From contig JAAFHJ010000016.1 in the NCBI GenBank assembly GCA_013298325.1, positions 1 to 23,867 on the forward strand: a stretch of DNA of 23,867 nt. Direction: 5' to 3'. The stretch is from Myxococcales bacterium. Its GTDB lineage: Bacteria; Myxococcota_A; Polyangia; Polyangiales; Polyangiaceae. Under the pieces are notes generated by a model. The model had not been told where the DNA came from and ran no database searches. It was given only the letters and a program-made list of their open reading frames with translations. The position numbers and the translations under genes were made by a program. The number at the start of each line of letters is the position of its first letter. Position 1 is the stretch's first letter. Shown here in pieces: positions 8,232-14,575 of the stretch.

Positions 8232-9023
8232 CTACCGTTTCTGGAGGTCGTGCTGTTGAAACTTTTTCGCTTCCTCGCTCTTTCTTCGCTTCCGAAGTTC
8301 ATGCCCGGAGACTTCCGTGGCGGCAACTGTGAGCGTCTTTTGTTCCTGTTCAGAAGCGGATTTGAAGCGCTCACGAATCTTGCCGCGCTGCGTGCGAAGT
8401 GCCGCGATTTCCGGATCGGAGACCTTCTTCGCTTCTTCGGCGCGAATGCTGTCCCGATGGCTCACTTTTCGGTCTTTTTCCTTGGCGAGCTTGCCCCGTC
8501 GATCGGCAGCGCTCTGCGCTGGAGCCGCTTTTTGCGCCGTATCGCTCTGCAGAGCCACGGCGCCGTTCGCGTCGGTTCCGTCGGGGAGAACCAAAAAGCT
8601 ACCCGGATGAAGGCCCGCCGGCGTCACGCGTGCTACGAGCAAATTTGCGTCGGCCAGGAGGTCACACAAATCCCATACATCGTCGGCGGTAATCGTAGAT
8701 CCCAGCCCCTCTGAAACAGACTTTGCGATCGCCTCTACCGAGGTTTTTCCGTCGGAAGATGCGTAGACCGCGGCGGCAATGGGATGAAGACGGTAGGTCT
8801 TCTTTGCGACGGTGTCCGTCAGAACGAGGGCGTCGCTCGTCGCGTCGGCGTCGACCACGATGCCGTCGACGCGCGCCTGCGGGGCGGCGGCCGCGGGCGG
8901 CGCAGCCACGGGCGGATCGCCGGTGGGCGAGGCCTTGTTCGGCTCCGCGTCGGCGTTGAGGGCGGCCGCAACGAGGGCGAGCGCAATTCCGAGAGCGTTT
9001 GCGGCGAGGGGGCGTCTTTCCAT
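8232..9023 (-). CDS. Exported or membrane-anchored protein with PqqD-like (RRE-like) domain
   Basis: 263 aa from ATG 9023; GTG 9059 and ATG 9035 are in-frame alternatives. Residues 1-26 look like a signal peptide or anchor (ERRPLAANALGIALALVAAALNADA), followed by a Pro/Ala linker to about 50. Residues 66-131 resemble PqqD, the winged-helix fold used by RiPP enzymes to bind leader peptides: YRLHPIAAAVYASSDGKTSV, then a second helix pair ending DLLADANLLVA. Residues 172-263 are strongly charged and probably helical or coiled (KLAKEKDRKVSHRDSIRAEEAKK). It starts 39 nt after the hrpA stop and runs 10 nt ahead of the ATP-grasp gene. A PqqD-like domain behind a signal sequence is odd, because leader binding happens in the cytoplasm. 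A membrane anchor with the domain inside, or a wrong fold call, are alternatives. Confidence 0.7.
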   Translation of the reverse strand: MERRPLAANALGIALALVAAALNADAEPNKASPTGDPPVAAPPAAAAPQARVDGIVVDADATSDALVLTDTVAKKTYRLHPIAAAVYASSDGKTSVEAIAKSVSEGLGSTITADDVWDLCDLLADANLLVARVTPAGLHPGSFLVLPDGTDANGAVALQSDTAQKAAPAQSAADRRGKLAKEKDRKVSHRDSIRAEEAKKVSDPEIAALRTQRGKIRERFKSASEQEQKTLTVAATEVSGHELRKRRKSEEAKKFQQHDLQKR

Positions 9024-9062
9024 CGCCGCGAGCATACGGAGACGGCGTCGCGACGCCACCGT

Positions 9063-12000
9063 TCACGCAAGCGCCGCGAGGGCCGCCGTCCATTTCGCCA
9101 AGGAAACCGGGTAGGGGTTCTTGAGCTCGGGGGCAAAAATCGCCACGCGGAGCTCTTCGAGATCCCACCGCAGCGCGTGCCAGGCGAGGGCGTTCGGCGT
9201 CTTTGAGGCGGCCCGCTTCTTCACGAACGCAGCGAGCGCCGGCGTCAGCGGCTCAAGCTTCGCAGAATCCTTGCGAGGATCGGTGATGGCGCGCCCGAGA
9301 CGGAGCGGCATCGCACGGAAATACCTTGGAAATTGCTGAAGTACTGCGAAGGGGACGTGGGCGTACAGGTCTTCCGGGAGCATCCGCGTGAGCTGCTCGT
9401 GGAGATCGCCGAGCGCAAGCTTCGCCCCTGGGTGCTTCGCCGCGCTCTGCATCGCCGTGAGCGCCTTCGTGAGCTCAAGGGCAGCCGCGCCAATCGCAGC
9501 ATGCCACTGCTGGAAAACGGATTGAAGTCTCCCGATTCCTGCATTGAGCAACGCATCGAAATCGGTCTTGTTTCGCGGGATCGGTCCGTCGTCGAGACGG
9601 TAGGCCTCATCGACGATCCGGTGCAGCAGTGCTCGCCGAGCCGCATCCTCAAAGGACTTCGGGAGGAGCCCCGTCCGCACCGTAAGTGGCCGCGGCAAGC
9701 GCGCGCTGATCGAGGAAATTTGCACGCGATGGGCGATGAGGACCAAGCGCCGTACGCCGCCGCGCGTTGCCAGCTCGGCCGCATCGCCTGCTTCGAGGAG
9801 GGCGAACTCGACCGAGGTCTCCCGGTCGACGAGGGCCGGATAGCTCCGTACTGTCGCGCCGCCGACCTGTCGCACGACGTGGGGTAACAAATCGCCAAAG
9901 GTCCAGGCCGTCAATCCTGCTTTCGCTTGAGGAACGACCGGCGCCGCCGCACGGAACGCCGCGCGCGCTTCCATGCCGAAGCGCTCCAGAAGGGCGTCCG
10001 CGTCGCGCCCCTCGCCGACGACCTTCCCCTTCCCGTCGACGATCCGAAGGAGGAGCCGCTGGAACGGCGGCAAGAACTCCAGGCGGAAGGCGCTCGGGGG
10101 GACGTGCACATCCGCCTCAATTTCAATGGCGGCACTCAGTGCGGGTAAGAAGGGCTCCGCAATGGGCTTTCCGCTCTGCGTCAATGGCGCAATTCGTCGC
10201 GCCACCGCCGTCGCAAGGGCGTAGAGCGGGTCTGCCTCGGCCGAGTAAGCCGCTTTGAGATCCCGTTGAATGCCTTTTGAAAGGTCGCGGAGGAGCGTGT
10301 ACACTTTTTCGCGAAGGGCCCCCGGAACCGTCCCATCGAGTTCGCCGGCGCGAATCTGGGGGACGAGCACGAGCGGGAGCGTGACGGTGATGCCGTCGTC
10401 GTCGCGGGCCGGATCGAAGACGTAGCGAAGCGGCAGCGTTGCACCATGCAAGCAAATGCTGTCGGGGAAGTCCTCGTCGCGAAGGGCGCTCTCGCCGGCG
10501 AGGACGTCTTCAAGGCGCAGCACGAGGAGGTTCGGATCGCTCCCCTCGGCGGTCGCCCGCCACGCCTCGAAGTCCTTCCCTTGGGTGACGTCGCTCGGCA
10601 CGCGTGCGTCGAAAAACGCGAGGAGCGCGTCGTCGTCGGAGAGCATGTCGCTCTTGCGAGCCTTCGCGCGCAGTGTGGCGACGTGCTCAAGAAGTTCTCG
10701 ATTTTTCTTCTGAAAAGCGCCGCGCGTTTCGAACTCACCGCGCACGAGCGCGTGATCGAGGAACAGGAGGCGCGCGCGCGCCGGCTCGATGCGTGAATAG
10801 TCGACGTTTCGATCCCGGTAGACGGTGAGGCCGAAGAGCGTCCCGTGTTCCTTCACGACGGCGCGCGCTGTGCGCTCGGACCAGTGGGCCTCGCCGTAGC
10901 TCGTGCGCAGAAGGTGGGGGGCAAGCTCGGCGAGCCACTCGGGCTCAATCTTTGCCGCCATTCGTGCAAAGAGTTGCGACGTGTCGACGAGCTCAAACGC
11001 CATCATCCACTGGGGATTCTTTCGCGCAAGCGCCGACGACGGGTGGATCACAAAGCGCGTTTGCTTGGCGCCGACGTAGGTCCGCGTCTCCGGGTTCCAC
11101 TGGCCGATCTTCGACAAAAGACCGGTCAACAGCGCCTTCGAGAGCTGGAGGCCGCGTTGCTCCCCGGTGCTCGTTCCGGTCGGCTTTTTCGTCTTTGCCC
11201 CTTTGACGACCTTCAAGTCCTGGCAAAGTTCTTCGAGCTGGCGATGGACGTCTCGCCATTCACGGATGCGAAGAAAAGAGAGGAAAGATTCCCGGCAGAC
11301 GCGCCGAAGGTGACTTGTCCCCTTCGATTCGGCCTCGCGCACGAAGTCCCACAGCTTCAAAATTCCGACGAAATCGGATTGTTCATCGCGGAAACGTCGG
11401 TGAAGATCGTCGGCCTTTTGGAGGTGTTCCCGGGGGCGCTCGCGGACGTCTTGGACATTGAGCGCCGCGGCGACGACGAGCACGTCTTCCAGGCAGCCGA
11501 GGTCGCGGCCAGCCAACACCATCCGCGCGATGCGGGGATCGACCGGGAACCGGGCGAGCTCGCGACCGATGGCGGTAAGGGTCCGTTCTTTGGTCAGCGC
11601 TCCGAGTTCTTCGAGGACCCGGTACCCCTCAGCAATCGCACCTTTGTCCGGCGGATCGAGGAAGGGGAAGCTCTCGACATCGCCCAAATCGAGCGCCTTC
11701 ATACGAAGAATGACACCGGCGAGACCGGTACGTTTGATCTCGGGATCGGTGTAGGCGGGGCGCGCTTGAAAGCTTGCTTCGTCGAAGAGGCGAATGCAGA
11801 CCCCCTCCCGAACGCGGCCGCATCGCCCCTTCCGCTGATCGGCGCTAGCTTGTGAAATTCCTTCAACATGTAGGCGCGTCGTGCCTGAACGACCATCGTA
11901 GCGGGACAGGCGGGCCGACCCCGTATCGATGACGTAGACGATGCCGGGGATCGTGATCGACGTCTCGGCGACGTTTGTCGCGAGGACGACGCGACGCTCA

Positions 12001-12839
12001 GAAATACTCGTAAAGACTTTTTGCTGGGCACTCGCTTCGAGGCGCCCATAAAGCGGCTGAATCACCGTATGACGGAGGCGTCGTCCGACGAGTTCGCTCT
12101 CCGCCTCACGGATCTCACGCTCGCCGGGGAAAAAGACGAGGATGTCGCCGTGCGGGTCGAGGCGCGTCACGTTCTCGACGGCATCAGCCACGGCGACGGC
12201 GAGGTCGGTCTCTTCGGCAGGGGGCTCGTAGAGGACCTCGACGGGGAACGTCCGCCCTTCGACTTGAAGGACCGGCGCACCCCCGAAGAATTCTGAAAAA
12301 CGCTCATGCTCAATCGTGGCAGAGCTCACGATCACTTTCAGATCGGGGCGCTCCGGCAGGATTCGCTTCAGGTAGCCGAGCAAGAAATCAATCGTGAGGC
12401 TCCGCTCGTGGGCCTCGTCGATGATCAGCGTGTCGTACTTCCGAAGCAGCGGATCTCCATGAATTTCCGCGAGAAGAATCCCGTCGGTCATGAACTTCAC
12501 GTAGGTCGCCGCCGAGGTGCGGTCGTCGAAGCGGACCTGGTAGCCGACGTCGGTCCCGAGGGGGCTCCCGAGCTCGCTCGCGACGCGCGCCGCCACGCTC
12601 GTCGCCGCGATCCGTCGCGGTTGCGTAACGCCGATGACCTTTTCGAGGCCGCGCCCCATCGCGAGCGCGATCTTCGGGAGCTGGGTCGTCTTGCCGGAGC
12701 CGGTTGCCCCGGCGACGATCACGACCGAATTTTCATGGATCGCGCGCGCAATGTCTGCGACGCGGCTGCTGATCGGCAGGCCGGGCGGGAACTCAATAGA
12801 CCCCGACGAAGGCGGGGCAGGGGGCGCTTCCGATGCCAT
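9063..12839 (-). CDS. hrpA: ATP-dependent RNA helicase HrpA
   Basis: 1258 aa, close to the usual length of about 1300 aa. HrpA is a DEAH-box 3'-5' RNA helicase; in Escherichia coli it acts on mRNA processing and on stalled or collided ribosomes. Motifs in order are I GATGSGKTTQ (44-53), the Ia-type TQPRRIAATSVAARVA, II DEAH (140-143), III SSATI, then TNVAETSITIPGIVYVIDTG (V) and QRKGRCGRVREGVCIRLF (VI). The winged-helix/ratchet/OB-fold block follows. Beyond about residue 560 comes the long C-terminal region typical of HrpA (DUF3418-type), not found in HrpB. The YbjN-like gene ends 24 nt upstream and a PqqD-like gene follows after about 40 nt, so all may be co-transcribed. Two internal Lys/Thr-rich residues around KGAKTKKPTGTSTG look like a flexible insert. 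Confidence 0.96.
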   Translation of the reverse strand: MASEAPPAPPSSGSIEFPPGLPISSRVADIARAIHENSVVIVAGATGSGKTTQLPKIALAMGRGLEKVIGVTQPRRIAATSVAARVASELGSPLGTDVGYQVRFDDRTSAATYVKFMTDGILLAEIHGDPLLRKYDTLIIDEAHERSLTIDFLLGYLKRILPERPDLKVIVSSATIEHERFSEFFGGAPVLQVEGRTFPVEVLYEPPAEETDLAVAVADAVENVTRLDPHGDILVFFPGEREIREAESELVGRRLRHTVIQPLYGRLEASAQQKVFTSISERRVVLATNVAETSITIPGIVYVIDTGSARLSRYDGRSGTTRLHVEGISQASADQRKGRCGRVREGVCIRLFDEASFQARPAYTDPEIKRTGLAGVILRMKALDLGDVESFPFLDPPDKGAIAEGYRVLEELGALTKERTLTAIGRELARFPVDPRIARMVLAGRDLGCLEDVLVVAAALNVQDVRERPREHLQKADDLHRRFRDEQSDFVGILKLWDFVREAESKGTSHLRRVCRESFLSFLRIREWRDVHRQLEELCQDLKVVKGAKTKKPTGTSTGEQRGLQLSKALLTGLLSKIGQWNPETRTYVGAKQTRFVIHPSSALARKNPQWMMAFELVDTSQLFARMAAKIEPEWLAELAPHLLRTSYGEAHWSERTARAVVKEHGTLFGLTVYRDRNVDYSRIEPARARLLFLDHALVRGEFETRGAFQKKNRELLEHVATLRAKARKSDMLSDDDALLAFFDARVPSDVTQGKDFEAWRATAEGSDPNLLVLRLEDVLAGESALRDEDFPDSICLHGATLPLRYVFDPARDDDGITVTLPLVLVPQIRAGELDGTVPGALREKVYTLLRDLSKGIQRDLKAAYSAEADPLYALATAVARRIAPLTQSGKPIAEPFLPALSAAIEIEADVHVPPSAFRLEFLPPFQRLLLRIVDGKGKVVGEGRDADALLERFGMEARAAFRAAAPVVPQAKAGLTAWTFGDLLPHVVRQVGGATVRSYPALVDRETSVEFALLEAGDAAELATRGGVRRLVLIAHRVQISSISARLPRPLTVRTGLLPKSFEDAARRALLHRIVDEAYRLDDGPIPRNKTDFDALLNAGIGRLQSVFQQWHAAIGAAALELTKALTAMQSAAKHPGAKLALGDLHEQLTRMLPEDLYAHVPFAVLQQFPRYFRAMPLRLGRAITDPRKDSAKLEPLTPALAAFVKKRAASKTPNALAWHALRWDLEELRVAIFAPELKNPYPVSLAKWTAALAALA

Positions 12840-12863
12840 GGGAAGGGCGCCACTACCACACGT

Positions 12864-13391
12864 TCAATTCAGATTCTTCGCGTCGACTTCCGGAGAGCCC
12901 GCTTCGTCTTCATCAGTGTAGTCTGCATAGGCTTCGGCGACCTCGAAGGGGTCTTCGCCGTCGAGGACCGGCTCGATGCCGGCAAACCACCGCTCGCTTC
13001 CCTCGATGGCGGCGCCGATCGCGCTGGCGACGTAGCCCTCCTCGAGGACGTCGATACGTGCATAATTCACGCTTGCACGGATCATGATGACGCCGGCCTG
13101 GTCGGGGCGCGGCGGCTCAATTTCCAGCGTTACGTGCGGATCGTAGGCGTTCACGGCGGCCGCGTAGGCGAAGAGCGACGGGACGTGCTTCTCCTCGAAC
13201 TCGGCCCGGCTCACGATGTGAAACACGAAGCTCCCCGGCTGGTGGGTTGCCAAAGCGCCGGCGAGGAGGATGTCTTCGTCGCCGGTATCGACGGCGAAGC
13301 GGACGACGTCATCCCCCATGTCGGTCTCTTCGAAGACCAACTCCAAATTTTCGAGGACTGCGCGAACGACGGCGACGCCAGGATGAGCCAT
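12864..13391 (-). CDS. YbjN-like domain protein
   Basis: 175 aa from ATG 13391; an in-frame ATG about 63 nt upstream is possible, but its N-terminus (MARGNGASAIDDTRS) looks like untranslated leader. The alternating strand/helix pattern (VVRAVLENLELVFEETDMGDDVVRFAVDTGDEDI, then FVFHIVSRAEFEEKHVPSLFAYAAAVNAYDPHVTLEI, and a final AIGAAIEGSERWFAGIEPVL helix) resembles YbjN-family proteins, which share the type III secretion chaperone fold. The tail (DYTDEDEAGSPEVDAKNLN) is acidic and disordered. It lies directly upstream of hrpA (24 nt) and is divergent from the four-repeat precursor gene. The role is unknown; chaperone-like or regulatory binding is only inferred from the fold. Confidence 0.6.
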   Translation of the reverse strand: MAHPGVAVVRAVLENLELVFEETDMGDDVVRFAVDTGDEDILLAGALATHQPGSFVFHIVSRAEFEEKHVPSLFAYAAAVNAYDPHVTLEIEPPRPDQAGVIMIRASVNYARIDVLEEGYVASAIGAAIEGSERWFAGIEPVLDGEDPFEVAEAYADYTDEDEAGSPEVDAKNLN

Positions 13392-13488
13392 GCCCGCAAC
13401 CGACCACCGTGACCGCGTATCGTCAATGGCCGACGCGCCGTTTCCCCTCGCCATGCGCCGCCGTTCGGTGCACGGTTGAGGCGCCCTC

Positions 13489-13809
13489 ATGAACGACGAT
13501 CAAGACGACAAAGCCGCGATTTTGGCCCGCCGGAACCGCCTTGTGAAAGCCGCGCTCCTTTCGATGGCAAGCGCCAGCGTCGCAATCGCCTGTGGGTCCG
13601 ATGCTGACCCGGCGCCCCAACCTTGCCTCAGCATCGCCCTCGATTCCGGCACCGACGCTGCCCCGCAACCGTGCCTCTCACCGGTCGCACCCGACGCCGC
13701 CGCCGATGGCGCGCCTCAGCCCTGCCTTTCGGCCCCCATTGATGCCGGCGACGCTGCCCCGCAACCCTGCCTCGACATTGCGATTTCGGATGGCGGCGAC
13801 GGCGGCTGA
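13489..13809 (+). CDS. Putative multi-core RiPP precursor with four PQPCL repeats
   Basis: 106 aa; the ATG follows GAGG at 7 nt. Residues 1-23 are a charged leader sharing 11 of 18 positions (residues 6-23: DD.AA.L.RR..LV..AL) with the protein at 16971-17360. A hydrophobic stretch at 18-34 ends at C35, so it could also be read as a lipoprotein signal. From residue 43, four repeats P-Q-P-C-L-[S/D] occur, with the cysteines at 46, 62, 79 and 94 (spacing 16, 17 and 15). Asp/Ala/Gly-rich spacers between them carry D-S-G, D-A-G and D-G-G. The repeats vary in codons, so protein-level selection is likely. It overlaps the next gene by 20 nt. Nearby radical SAM enzymes suggest modification of Cys or neighbouring residues. 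A plain Pro/Cys-rich lipoprotein is the alternative. Confidence 0.7.
   Translation: MNDDQDDKAAILARRNRLVKAALLSMASASVAIACGSDADPAPQPCLSIALDSGTDAAPQPCLSPVAPDAAADGAPQPCLSAPIDAGDAAPQPCLDIAISDGGDGG
13615..13776 (+). repeat. Four degenerate protein-level repeats PQPCL[S/D]
   Basis: The six-residue motif recurs at residues 43-48, 59-64, 76-81 and 91-96 of the precursor. The DNA of the copies differs at synonymous sites (for example CCCCAACCTTGCCTC and CCGCAACCGTGCCTC), which argues for conservation of the peptide rather than recent duplication. Confidence 0.85.
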
Positions 13810-14575
13810 TCCACGCGCAGAGACGCCTCGCGAAGCGGCCCTGCTCGCCCTCCTCGCGGCGATCCCGGCGACGACCTTCGGTTCTCTGTATGATGCACGT
13901 TATGCGGCGTGGCTTGCGGAAGCGGCCCCGCCGCTTGCTGCGTTTGTCGCTGCCGATGAGGGGATCCTCGCGCGCGTGCTTGCGACCGCCCGCCATCCCG
14001 AGCGCCTGCCGCTGCTCGTCGAGCGTGACCCCTACGCTATCCTCGCCGATGAGGATGAAATTGCTTCGGAAAGTCCGCTTGTTGTGGAGCTCCTCGCCAC
14101 CTCGTGGATCGTCGCCGAGCCCCTTGCGCTCGCGCTTCCAACGACGCTCCCTGGAGCGTGGAGCGCCCGCATTGAAGCGGCTCGTGCTGCCGTCCCGGGG
14201 GCGTGTGCGCCGCTCTGGCTGAGTCATGCCCTTGGCCCGCGGGGGCGCGTCCTTGGCGACTCCATGGTCGTCGGCGCGCCGGCCCCCTGGCACGATGGGA
14301 CGATCGGAACGACGGTCGCCCTCTACCTCCACGAGAGTGCCGTCGTGGCCGCCGAGGAGGTGTTTCGGCGGCGGCCGAACGCCGAGTTTTCCCGGTGGGC
14401 CCGGACCGAGCGCGATGCAATCGATGGACTCTGCATGTATCTCGGCTACGCGGCGCTCGACCTTCTTGCCGACTACGAAGGGCTCTTGGGTCGGTGGTCC
14501 TTCGATCGCCTCGCGACGAGCGACGAAGAGCGCGCCGCTTTCGTCGCCGCCCTCCTAGCGGGCGACGACCGGTAG
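13790..14575 (+). CDS. Unrecognised protein translationally coupled to the PQPCL precursor
   Basis: 261 aa. The ATG at 13790 lies inside the end of the precursor gene, 20 nt before its last base, and upstream in-frame starts fall in the repeat region, so coupling is the likely way of translation. The protein is mostly helical and acidic/Ala-rich, with no signal peptide and no membrane segment. Potential functional residues are H167 (PWHDGTIGTT) and the H181-E182 pair in ALYLHESAVVAAEEVF, followed by conserved-looking WARTERDAIDGLCMYLGYAALDLLADYEG. It is not HExxH, so a zinc protease call is not supported. Its position makes a leader-binding, scaffold or immunity role plausible, but this is inference only. 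The 3' end overlaps the convergent fusion-enzyme gene by 21 nt. Confidence 0.75.
   Translation: MAATAADPRAETPREAALLALLAAIPATTFGSLYDARYAAWLAEAAPPLAAFVAADEGILARVLATARHPERLPLLVERDPYAILADEDEIASESPLVVELLATSWIVAEPLALALPTTLPGAWSARIEAARAAVPGACAPLWLSHALGPRGRVLGDSMVVGAPAPWHDGTIGTTVALYLHESAVVAAEEVFRRRPNAEFSRWARTERDAIDGLCMYLGYAALDLLADYEGLLGRWSFDRLATSDEERAAFVAALLAGDDR

Noticed and set aside
12306..13412. Plus-strand frame opposite hrpA and the YbjN-like gene
   Set aside because: Shadow of GC-rich coding DNA on the other strand.
13592..13789. Longer start for the 261-aa protein
   Set aside because: The frame there is an overlap with the PQPCL repeats; the precursor reading frame has the clear repeated motif and ribosome site.
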